Positions 12,001 through 20,451 of a stretch of DNA of 21,005 nt are shown here, piece after piece (within the stretch, counting starts at the first letter, position 1; each line of letters opens with the position of its first letter). The DNA comes from Conoideocrella luteorostrata. Taxonomy: Eukaryota > Ascomycota > Sordariomycetes > Hypocreales > Clavicipitaceae. The notes under the pieces were generated by a model. It was not told the DNA's origin, did no database searches, and worked only from the letters and a program-made list of their open reading frames with translations. The stretch spans positions 1-21,005 of the forward strand of contig JASWJB010000509.1 in NCBI GenBank assembly GCA_032433595.1, read 5' to 3'. Position numbers and translations under genes: made by a program.

Positions 12001-14129
12001 TTTCCATGTCCTGGCATTAAATCTGTTAACAGAGCCATGCAGCGGAAGGCTTTTTCCGAGGCTGGCAATCACAAGAAAGGGGGCCAAGCCCTCGCAGCTG
12101 AAAACAACACATGTCTTCCGGATGTTGATGTTCTTGTCTCTCTGAAACAGCCCGTCGTCGATTTAATTTTATATCATGTTTAGTTTCCCCATGGCACCTT
12201 TGAACTGGAGGCCATGTCATTCAGCACCAACCCAGGATCGCTGACAACCATGGCGCCGTACGTAAAAAAAATGCCAGGTCCGTCAATATAAGTCCCCATC
12301 TAGCGCCGTAACGTAATTCGTGTTCTGTTTCGCCTCATCTCTAGATGATTCTTTAAGAGGCAAAAGAGACAACACCAAAAAACACACATCTGCAAAGCTA
12401 GCCAAGTACTAGGGCGATTGGCCAAGCAAACCAGCCTCATCAGCTGAAGAAATCGCAGCACAACATGCCATAGATGAGATAAGTAGACACCCCACACAGG
12501 CTCTAACATGACGTTGTAGTGGGTAGCCGCCCTTATGTCCAGCTGGCCTCCTTCCCTTCTCGTGATGGTCCAAATTCTCTGATCAAAGTGGCATCAGAGC
12601 TTATGGAGCCACACTAGATAAGCCACACTGGCGGCATCGAGGACCTCGGAAGAGGCCAAGGTGTATGTATGGGAGACGAAAATTTCTCAGGTGGCTATAC
12701 TCATTCATCCCCGGCATTTGGCCTAGCAAGGCAATAAGTAGTGACCGCAATGCGAAAGGACGCCGCACCCTTGGCAAAATGCCTAGCCGTTCTATCGAGA
12801 AGATATTTCACGCACAGCTTTTGCCTTAATCTTTCTCCTCCTCCTTCCCTCCCTTCTCCGCAGTGGGTGGTATTGCAGATTCGAGGTCCCTTTGAGGAAG
12901 GTCTATAGAAGAATTTCCTGCCCTTATCGTCGAACTATGTACGGAGTAGCAAGTTGGTCTCCAAGGTGCGAAGTGGGCTAGAAAATTTGTTGAAGACATT
13001 GTCTTCTTTCAAGTGGCGGTCATTCCAGGCCTTGTGGCTTTCGGACCGGCATTGTAATATACTACCCATGCCTATCATCTGTGTGAAGCCATGGTGGCTA
13101 AACTCCAACGGGGGCGAACCAAAGTAACCAAAGCTGAGCCTCTTCCAATACGTTTCAAAATGCGTAGTGGCCAGATGTGCCCGATGCTTGAAATGCCCTG
13201 AAGCAATCACTTTTCAAGATCGCTCCGGGGATACTCCATGCTATGGCGTTTAGATGTCTCATTTCTTCCGACCATGAGGTTTTGATATGCACTCCCTTGC
13301 CGCCATTCCGGACCATTTGTATATTATTATTCATCCCCCCTCTCAGCATCCAAAAGGTGCGAGTCGGCAGTCATCAACCGCCATATAAACCCATCTTTCA
13401 AACCGATGCGGGATTTTTGCCTCTCCAGAACCACAGGATATTATTGAAGAACGTGATATCTGCCACCCCTGCACGGCACAGAATGACCTAGTACTTTTGT
13501 CATCACATGCCAACATCGGATGATTATATTGACAGCTTGCTCCTGTAACTTGATGTATCGAATATCCACAGGTCATGACGATTTGTTCATATACCCACCA
13601 GACCGTCATCGTGGCGTGACATACGGTCGCAAGTGCTCTATTTTCGATGAAGCTGTTCTCATGCTTCCAGTGCCTCTCGATAGAATCCAGATCGCTCAGT
13701 TGTATAACTCGCTCTTGCGGGGTGGATTGAGATATATGCCGGATTTTACAATCACCGTTTCAAGGATCGTATGGATGAGAGACGCGTTATTCTGATACAT
13801 GATATGTTTGATTTTCTTGCCGGAAATACACATCAGCGCGCCAGTGGTTTCCGCCCGTACCCGTGAACCTTCACGACCTGATATATCTGCAAGTATATCT
13901 ATATGCCACCAGCACTATACATACGGCGTAATGTTTCAGCAAGCTGTGGGGGTAGCAAGTGGTAGATTGATTGATTTTAATGGCACGATGGCGTCTCGGA
14001 CGAGAAGTTTCCAACTTTGATAGCACATATACACTGACATCTACACGTCACCAGCAGACAAAATATAATAAAATAAAATCAATAACCCCCAAAGCCCAAG
14101 CCCTATTGTATCTTCAAGCGATGGCTATA
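9032..14129. other. intergenic spacer with no supportable gene
   Basis: Longest frames are 194 codons from a TTG (10852-11436 plus) and 135 codons from a TTG (9977-10384 minus); neither shows a domain or an ATG start consistent with its length. It contains a (TGCC)4 tract at 10678-10693 and TACGGAGTA copies at 11325 and 12940. From about 13.3 to 14.1 kb the DNA is visibly richer in A and T. Two faintly protein-like pieces (12935-13349 minus and 13708-13869 plus) are discussed as findings. Confidence 0.55.
10678..10693. repeat. (TGCC)4 microsatellite
   Basis: Four perfect TGCC units in noncoding DNA. A related (TGCC)3 tract preceded by TGTC lies at 19567-19582. Confidence 0.85.
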
Positions 14130-14480
14130 CTAGGAATTACCAAGCAGTTCTTCCGAGACGATACCCAAGGCTGATTTATTCAATTCCTCGGCCCAGTGTG
14201 TTTTCAAACGCACCGCCTGCTCCTGCTCCTGCTCCTGCAGCTCTCGTTCATTATATCCACTATCCCAACTGCCGAACGGTAATATAAAATTCATGATATG
14301 CTTGTCCCGCCTGTGACTTTCAACGTTCTTGACATATACCATGAGATGTAGACACGTGAAGCACATGTGCGACTCTGGGGTATTCTCCAATACCAAATGC
14401 CCTGCCGTGGCGTTTTCGACATCCCATTCCACACACACCCACCATCTCCCAAGACGGACATACCCCAAAACCAGGGTCAT
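14130..14480 (-). CDS. possible small C2H2 zinc-finger protein (116 aa)
   Basis: An ATG-initiated frame of 116 codons ends in TAG at 14130-14132. Residues around 54-75 read CFTC followed by twelve residues and then HRRDKH, giving CX2CX12HX4H. Hydrophobic residues sit at the two core positions between the pairs, which is the classical C2H2 finger spacing. The C-terminal half is hydrophilic, with an EQEQEQ run encoded by a 6-bp repeat at 14216-14238, then a charged, helix-compatible tail. The ATG is the first after a 37-nt polypyrimidine tract on this strand, as expected of a fungal leader, but the -3 base is T, which is a weak context. A GTATGT donor-like hexamer just after the start could instead mean the first residues are intronic. 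One finger alone may not bind DNA. Function unknown; it could be chance or the tail of a decayed gene. Confidence 0.35.
   Translation of the reverse strand: MTLVLGYVRLGRWWVCVEWDVENATAGHLVLENTPESHMCFTCLHLMVYVKNVESHRRDKHIMNFILPFGSWDSGYNERELQEQEQEQAVRLKTHWAEELNKSALGIVSEELLGNS
14216..14238. repeat. CCTGCT hexanucleotide repeat
   Basis: Three full CCTGCT units and a partial fourth; on the minus strand they encode the alternating Glu-Gln run of the 116-residue open frame. Confidence 0.8.
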
Positions 14481-14517
14481 CTATCTGATAATCTCGATAC
14501 TTCGAGGGAAGGGCGTT

Positions 14518-14554
14518 GGAGGTGGGAAAAGAAAAGGGGGGGGAGGGGAGGGGG
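14518..14554 (-). promoter_or_regulatory. polypyrimidine tract upstream of the C2H2 open frame
   Basis: On the minus strand 36 of 37 bases are C or T, including a run of eight C. It lies about 38-74 nt upstream of the ATG at 14480. Such tracts often mark leaders near transcription starts in filamentous fungi; here it is the main external support for transcription leftwards. Confidence 0.4.
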
Positions 14555-14680
14555 CACAAAGTGTTAATAAGTAAACTTGTTGTTGTTATGTATAGCTTTG
14601 CTAACGTTCTTCGTATATGGATCTTCCCTGCTCAGAATATTCAATGTTCACTTACCTACACACAAGAATGGCACGACTTG

Positions 14681-14710
14681 ACCTGACCTGACCTGATCTG
14701 ACCTGACCGG
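14681..14710. repeat. ACCTG pentanucleotide repeat
   Basis: Six consecutive 5-bp units: four are exactly ACCTG and two are one-base variants (ATCTG, ACCGG). It is a simple-sequence repeat in noncoding DNA downstream of the protease. Confidence 0.85.
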
Positions 14711-15492
14711 AGCTAACCTGACGATTCATGGCATCAGCCAGGGGAAACCAAGATGCAGCAGCGAACCACAGTTACAATACAGCAGGGAAAATTGGGGGGT
14801 TTAAACGACCACACCCGGTGACATCTCTATGAATATCAGCAGAATGTCCAGAACCAGCAGTCAAGACGATTCCTACATATAAACAAGCCGAATCCTAGAA
14901 ATGCTCTGCGTCAGCCGCTACAACTACTCCATAGATCTCTTCGATTCGCCGGTGCCAGCGGCCAATATCCTAACTCAGTAGCGACTTGTTGCTATACTAA
15001 GGAGTGCTTTGATTATAGACTTGAAACCGACAGACCCGACGCGTGTCTTACCGCATCACGAAGATTCGTCTGACGTGCCACAGAAATATCGGCATAGGCA
15101 GACGCTCCTCTGAACATGGAGGTCTTACTGATATGTCCGGTGACGCGATAAATAAACCAACATCACCACGGCTGTCTGGACAGTCACGACAATACAACAC
15201 TTCATGCACGTCATCAACATCGAGTAGAGCAAGAAAACAAAAAAAGCCATCATCAAAATCAAGGGTCTAGATTGAGCTAATAATTATGCTTGTGTGATCA
15301 ACAAAACCCTCTTCTTAGTAAGAAAGAGAAGACGTGCAAAATTACCCACATCAGAAAAAGAAAAAACAAGTAGCAAAAATATCCCTATAGACCATTAAGA
15401 TATGCTGTTTACATGGCATTCATAAAATAAACAAATTGTGCCAGTCTATACAACGATATTCACAAATGCCAACCGGTGACACACAGCTCTGC

Positions 15493-17958
15493 TTACAGAA
15501 CTAGAACAGCTAAAGCTCCCAGCATCATGGCACCAGCCATGGCCGAAATACGGAAAGAGTCAGCGGCGCCGGCGGTCGCGACAGGTGGAGGCGTCAAGGT
15601 CGTCTGGGGGCCGCAGGTGCTGCAGGGTGTCTCGCCTGGCTTGGTCATGGTGGTGATACCGGTGATGGTACCGATGGTGGTGGGAGCTGGCAGAGGAACA
15701 CTGGCGGTAGGAACACTGGCGGTAGGGACACTGGCAGGACTGGTGATCTTTGGTTGCGTCACCACGGCGGTCGTCTGAGGGGGCAGAGTCTGAACGGGAG
15801 GAGGAAGGACACAGGTTTCGCCACAACCAGGGGCGGGAGTTGGCTTGTCAGCGGTGGTGTGAGGCTGGACGGTAACGGTGTAGGTAGAGGTGACCTTGTC
15901 GCCAGGTTTGCATCCCTTTTCGCCGGTACCACAAGTGTGAGTTCGTGGAACCGTGAATGTAGCCGTGGACTCCGGGCAGAGGTAGGTGGTGGAAGTCAAA
16001 ACCTCGGTGGTGACCTTGCCCTTGTGGCAAGGACCCTGACCAGAAGAGCATGTGCTGATGGTAATCGTCTTGGTCGTGGTGAAGACGGATGTGATACTCG
16101 CCTCCGAGGTGACGGCTGGCGGCTGCGATGGGATGCTTATGGTTGTTGGATTGATAGGCTCCGCGGTCAACGTTGTTGTCGGCTGCGGTGGGATGCTTAC
16201 GGTTGTTGGATTGATAGGCTCCGCGGTCAACGGTGTTGTCGGCTTGGGAGGCTTGGGAGTGTTGCCGGTGTTGCCAGGACACCAGGTGGTTGTCCCGATG
16301 ACAGTCTCGGTGGTGACGGAGCCAATGGGGCATCCGGTGACATACGCAGGGCAGGAAGTGACGGTATGTACCTTGGTGGTGGTGAAAGTCGACGTGTACG
16401 TAGGAGGGGCTGTGGTGTTTTGCCAGCCAGTGGTAGGGAATGACTTGGACGTGATACTGGGGTCCTCGGTGGTGGCTGGCTTGGTTGTAGTTCCATTGCC
16501 ACCATCGATAGTGCTGGTGGAACCGCCAAAGGAAGAGGAAGTAGGTTCATGCTTCCAGGTGGTGGTGTTCTTGCCAGCCCCATTGGTGGTCGTGTGGTCG
16601 CCACCGGAAGAAGTGGATGTAACGGTGCTGTTGTTACCAGTTGGGATTGCGTGAGACGTATTGGCAGCAGGCGTCGTCGAGCTGGAAGTGAGAACAGAGG
16701 TGGTCGTAGTCTTGGGTTTGCCACAGTCACCCTCGATAGAAGGAACGGCATTGGGGCCGCTACCAATGGGCACCAACGCGGAGCCGCAGTCCTCGTTGTT
16801 GGCAATGTGGATGTTGCGGTTGTCTTGATCATACACAACATAGGCGGCACGCAGGAAGGTGTCACCAAGAACAGGGAACTTGTCATCAGGGGTAACACCA
16901 AGAACGCAAATGCCGGTGTCGCTCTGCTTCCAGATAAAGTCTTTGTAAGGAACATTGACCTCGGTTTTGCCAAACTTGAAGTTCACGGTGCCTTTCTCGT
17001 CGCCAACATTGCAAGAAACGCGATAGAGGCCGGAATTGTCACCTGCAGGAGGAGCCGTGACTCCAGGGAAAGCGTCCTTGATCTTGTTGAAGTGTTCGGT
17101 AGGAAGGGCAGACACGGTGTAACCGCTGTCAAGAAGCACAGCCTGACCATTGGCCTTGTCGAAGATGGTAGCCTTGGAGCCGTCGCCCTTGGTGAGTGAG
17201 ACGCCATCAAGATAGACCCAATATCTCGTCAACTTGTCAGGGGACTCCGTGGCGGGGATGATAGGGCGCTTCTCAAGGTGACCGGAAAACTTCTTGGTGT
17301 CGATACCGCCGAAGACGACAGAGCCCCGGCTGCTCTCGATAGATCGAATATCAAGAGAGAAAGCACGGCTCTTGATGAATTTCTGGGCTACCATGTTGTC
17401 CAGAACAAGAGGATAATCGCTTGACCAGCCTTTCAACTGAGGTCCAGCACCCAAAATACCAGTGACAGCAAATTCACTGTCGGTAGCGACACCAAACATT
17501 TGCTGGCTGATCCTAGCGGAACCGATCTGAACGTAGTCGTAACCATATTCGAGCTGGGCGTAGCCGGTTCCATAGTTGAGACGATTGGTAATGTTGGTGT
17601 CAACAAAGGTCTGACTTCCGTTGAAACGGCCGAGTTTGTTGCAGAACTGGACATCAGCAGACTTGCTGCACACAGGGTTGATCCAAAGCTCGGCGGAGCC
17701 GGTGTCGAAGTTGACGCTCACACGCTGGGGGGGAGTACCGATCTCAAGTTCGATGGAGTAAAAGAAACCCGATTTCTCGGCGTGAACTCCAACATCCTGT
17801 TGGCGCCGAAGGATATGGTTCTTGGAGGGGGCGCCAGGGTTGACGGTGATGGGAAATCGAAGCAGACCAGGCTCCTGAACCATTCTGTTGTCCATTGGAA
17901 GTTCAATGGCTTGGGCGACGAGCGGCAGGGCCGCCAGTGACAAGAGAGCGGACAGCAT
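15493..17958 (-). CDS. secreted GPI-anchored yapsin-like aspartic protease (family A1)
   Basis: An intronless gene for 821 residues. Residues 1-17 form a signal peptide (hydrophobic, ending AQA). A propeptide runs to a dibasic RR at 51-52, a likely kexin site. The pepsin-type domain spans about 66-390: catalytic Asp85 in FDTGSAELW, flap YGTG at 129-132, catalytic Asp277 in LLDSGYTVS, and expected disulphide cysteines C97/C106 and C316/C351. From about 414 to 795 there is a Ser/Thr/Pro-rich stalk, presumably O-glycosylated, with three cysteine-containing modules (about 522-560, 622-661, 665-700) resembling fungal adhesin-like repeats. A hydrophobic tail (805-821) after small residues near 796-800 fits GPI attachment. 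The expected role is cleavage of wall or secreted proteins at the cell surface, as for yapsins and Aspergillus OpsB. The ATG has strong context (CACCGCCATC before it). All catalytic residues are present, so it is probably active. Confidence 0.93.
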   Translation of the reverse strand: MLSALLSLAALPLVAQAIELPMDNRMVQEPGLLRFPITVNPGAPSKNHILRRQQDVGVHAEKSGFFYSIELEIGTPPQRVSVNFDTGSAELWINPVCSKSADVQFCNKLGRFNGSQTFVDTNITNRLNYGTGYAQLEYGYDYVQIGSARISQQMFGVATDSEFAVTGILGAGPQLKGWSSDYPLVLDNMVAQKFIKSRAFSLDIRSIESSRGSVVFGGIDTKKFSGHLEKRPIIPATESPDKLTRYWVYLDGVSLTKGDGSKATIFDKANGQAVLLDSGYTVSALPTEHFNKIKDAFPGVTAPPAGDNSGLYRVSCNVGDEKGTVNFKFGKTEVNVPYKDFIWKQSDTGICVLGVTPDDKFPVLGDTFLRAAYVVYDQDNRNIHIANNEDCGSALVPIGSGPNAVPSIEGDCGKPKTTTTSVLTSSSTTPAANTSHAIPTGNNSTVTSTSSGGDHTTTNGAGKNTTTWKHEPTSSSFGGSTSTIDGGNGTTTKPATTEDPSITSKSFPTTGWQNTTAPPTYTSTFTTTKVHTVTSCPAYVTGCPIGSVTTETVIGTTTWCPGNTGNTPKPPKPTTPLTAEPINPTTVSIPPQPTTTLTAEPINPTTISIPSQPPAVTSEASITSVFTTTKTITISTCSSGQGPCHKGKVTTEVLTSTTYLCPESTATFTVPRTHTCGTGEKGCKPGDKVTSTYTVTVQPHTTADKPTPAPGCGETCVLPPPVQTLPPQTTAVVTQPKITSPASVPTASVPTASVPLPAPTTIGTITGITTMTKPGETPCSTCGPQTTLTPPPVATAGAADSFRISAMAGAMMLGALAVLVL
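15695..15739. repeat. 15-bp tandem repeat x3 in the protease stalk
   Basis: Three units of GGAACACTGGCGGTA: the first two are identical and the third has three changes. They encode a five-residue repeat (ASVPT type) near residues 742-755 of the protease. Confidence 0.9.
16121..16240. repeat. 60-bp tandem duplication in the protease stalk
   Basis: Two adjacent 60-bp units, 16121-16180 and 16181-16240, differ at only three positions. They encode the 20-residue repeat containing LTAEPINPTT at about 577-596 and 597-616. The near identity suggests a recent duplication and possible length variation between strains. Confidence 0.92.
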
Positions 17959-18240
17959 GATGGCGGTGACGAGTGTATTACAAGCTCTTCTTGGTATGCC
18001 AGCGTAAAGAGTGACCGACGATACCGGATGTAAAAATCACACACGGGCACAAAAGCCTCAACGCCGAGGATTAAATAAGAACAAACAAACAAACAATAAC
18101 GAAAGGCGGTACTGTACAGGACAGTACAATACTAGATTAGAGAGTGACGGGAACCTCCAGCTAAAGAACGAGTGACAAGAGTGAAGAAGGAGAAGAAGAG
18201 AGATCAGAAATTGAAAGGACGGGACATATTCACGGACGAT
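17959..18240 (-). promoter_or_regulatory. leader and core promoter region of the protease
   Basis: On the minus strand the stretch just before the ATG holds a GTTTGTTTGTTTG run (18079-18095), a TATTTAA element at 18071-18077 about 113 nt upstream, and a CT-rich segment at about 18170-18215. These are typical of a fungal leader and core promoter. Exact initiation is not determinable from sequence. Confidence 0.4.
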
Positions 18241-19341
18241 CTCCGTGTGTTGTCTACATTTAGCCATGGCTGTCAAGATGGGTATTTTGCGAGTCCACAA
18301 CCCAACGGTCATCCCCTTGCAAATCCTACTACATGTGTACATACATGTGTACCTGCTGGTCGCCCATCACTATCAGGTCTGGCTCCATGATGATGTGCAG
18401 CACCAGCAACCAGAAAGGGGTTAGCCAGATGGCGACCCCGGCCAAAGCCAAGGACAGATCTGGGATTGCACAAGACCAATGGAGCAACAGATCCATTAAA
18501 GCATTTTGCTGGGCCAGTGATATGAGGGCTCCAGGTGAAGACGCAAGGAAAGGCTTAGACGGGAAGACGCTTGTGTCGCTCGTCACGGATAAGCAAAAAC
18601 CAGCGCCAGGAAGAAAAGAGCCAGCTGCATGTGTGGAAATGAAGAGCGACACCGAAACACGCCGTCTTAGTGCAGAGTGGCCCTGCCTGCATCTTAGCGT
18701 TGCTTTTGTGGAGAGGAAGAAGAGGAGATGGATGCAACAGCACCCGTCACCGTATTCGTGATTTGTTTTTGTACGGAAAACGGAGCGTTGCGTCCAGCAT
18801 GTGTCCAGCGGCACGAGGTGATGACCGGTGCGTGCAGTTAAGACGAAGACATTTTTGCGACAGTCCAGGTTGCTGAGTTGATGACGCCAGAGACTTCATG
18901 CCAAATAAGCTCAGATCCAGCCGTCGAGCGCATGATACATGATACGTACGGAGTAATAGCATAGAGTACGACGTACGATACCGGCGCGTTGTCCTTGCCA
19001 GTGCTCTATGGAGTGCTCCGTACGGCGTGCTCGGTAGTATTTGCTCTTTCCAATTCGCTCTCAAGGCCTTGTACGATTGATTCCCAGCAGCTCGCAACAT
19101 TTTTTGCGTCATACCTACAGGGAACACCGCAAGTTGCCATGCGGACATGCCACTCCCTAGCAGAAAATTATATTCCGTAGTTAGATGGGGCGCAGAGAAG
19201 ACGGAAACGTGGGGGCGGGATGAGATTACGGTCATAAAGCACAATAATATTGTCCTCCGTAGCTGCTCGGTACGCCCGTAACTATTTCCTGCACGATACG
19301 GAGTACGCGGGAACGTTGTTTTATCCCCCCCCCACCCTTGC

Positions 19342-19402
19342 GAGTTGCCAGTTGCCAGTTGTCTGCTGTAGCTGCCAGCTGCTGCCAGCTGCCTGCTGTT
19401 GG
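19342..19402. repeat. imperfect GTTGCCA / GCTGCCA repeat tract
   Basis: Repeated GTTGCCA then GCTGCCA and CTGCTGT elements follow a C9 run (19325-19333). It looks like slippage-derived simple sequence in noncoding DNA. Confidence 0.7.
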
Positions 19403-19952
19403 AATTATCACATCACGTCACATCACACCACAATACAATGCAGTCAGTCGTGTGAGAGTTTATGGCAAAGAGCACGACCAACCTGAGGAAGATTAAAGGG
19501 CAAACCCAAAAAGGCACTGACGTTGACCGCAATACGGAGTACAGATCAGGTGGACCGGCGACCGGCTGTCTGCCTGCCTGCCTGATATCAGATTTTGTCT
19601 TGTCAGAAGAGAGCCACCTGTTTCAGATTTCTCAAGCTAGAACAATGACCCGCTTACGGAGTACATACTTTTCAGACTTCCTCGCTGGTCATAATGTAGG
19701 AAAGGCGCACTTATTGTCTCGCAGCGGCCCAAGTCTTATTTGCCAGTGAGGACTACATCATCCCAACGAGCATTCGTCTTTTCGACGCCTTTGCCAGTGT
19801 TAGATGGACATCGCGTGCTCGACGCAGTGTAGAAACCGTCGTGCTGTAGTTCTTGTGGCGGGAGTGCCGGTTGGCGCGAGCACTTGGACACGCTTGTGCA
19901 GGGGCGCTCGTCCAATTGGCGAATCACGGCCCGTCTTTTCCTGCCTACGGGA

Positions 19953-19977
19953 ACAAGGTTAACAATAATAACCTTGT
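19953..19977. other. inverted repeat, 9-bp stem with 7-nt loop
   Basis: ACAAGGTTA at 19953-19961 and its exact complement TAACCTTGT at 19969-19977 flank the loop ACAATAA. It has no T-run after it and lies in apparently noncoding DNA, so a role is not implied. Confidence 0.6.
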
Positions 19978-20227
19978 GCTCGCCCGTCCCAACTTTCAGG
20001 ACAGTACCTTTCATCGTGATCGACAGGGGCTCCTGGCCCGAGTCAAATCCATCTGAGCAAATCCGAGCACTCCGTTCAGCCCACACGCAGTTACAGGCAC
20101 ACACATTTTACTACGTAAAGACAGAAATCTGAGCCAAAACGTGATGGGGTCTTGCCCTCCATTGCACCCCATTGGCCAAACCCATAGATGATGAACAGGG
20201 CTCATCTCCTACCATGCACCTCTTTTG

Positions 20228-20245
20228 TACGGAGTATACTCCGTA
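20228..20245. repeat. 18-bp perfect palindrome made of two head-to-head TACGGAGTA motifs
   Basis: TACGGAGTATACTCCGTA is a perfect palindrome formed by one forward and one reverse copy of the dispersed motif with no spacer. It is the only place in the window where two copies abut, and it lies about 200 bp before the kinase-like fragment. Confidence 0.95.
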
Positions 20246-20451
20246 GATTCAGCCGTGTTATTGTATGACGGAACTAGCGAATTATGCGAAGAAACATTGT
20301 CGTAGACATGAGTCACTTGCCGTTATTTTAGATAGATAGGCTTACTGCTGATGCTGTGCATGATGTAGACCTTGCACACAAAATTCGCTACCCAAATTAA
20401 TGAAACTAACACATCCTCAGCTCAACAACGAACAGCATTCGTCGCCGCTAG

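Larger units (their letters stand above)
14481..15492. other. spacer and 3' flank of the protease gene
   Basis: About 1 kb between the small C2H2 frame and the protease stop. Besides the polypyrimidine tract and an ACCTG repeat at 14681-14710 I see only a 75-codon Ser/Lys-rich plus frame (15043-15270) that I do not believe. The protease mRNA should end in the right part of this stretch; a T-rich minus-strand segment near 15420-15440 is a plausible 3' UTR element, but no clear AATAAA was found. Confidence 0.5.
18241..20227. other. spacer with clustered TACGGAGTA motifs and simple repeats, no supportable gene
   Basis: Several 120-165 codon frames on both strands (18329-18814 minus, 18333-18761 plus, 18747-19244 minus, 19736-20104 minus) overlap one another and show no domain. 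The last one is the most protein-like but I cannot assign it. Features seen are four exact and three near TACGGAGTA copies, a C9 run at 19325-19333, a GCCAG/CTGCC-rich imperfect repeat at 19342-19402, (TGCC)3 at 19571-19582 and a hairpin at 19953-19977. Confidence 0.5.
3238..20245. repeat. dispersed TACGGAGTA motif, 12 exact copies
   Basis: Exact 9-mers start at 3238, 4063, 6217, 7426, 11325, 12940, 18947, 19297, 19533, 19655, 20228 and 20237. Those at 4063, 6217, 7426 and 20237 are in the opposite orientation, TACTCCGTA. Single-mismatch relatives start at 3274, 5046, 19014, 19171 and 19253. Chance expectation for a given 9-mer on both strands of 21 kb is about 0.16, so 12 copies is a large excess. 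None lies inside the two confident genes; seven of the copies are flanked by a further C or G that gives GTAC at one end. The span given covers the whole set, not a continuous repeat. Function unknown. Confidence 0.9.

Noticed and set aside
16052..16973. Long antisense and alternate-frame ORFs (200-248 codons) over the protease stalk
   Set aside because: They mirror the repetitive ACC/CCN codon bias of the Ser/Thr/Pro-rich protease stalk, which is stop-poor in other frames. Their sequences are simple Val/Gly or Pro/Leu runs.
18329..18814. 161-codon minus and 142-codon plus frames upstream of the protease
   Set aside because: They overlap on opposite strands with no domain, and the region reads as promoter-distal spacer.
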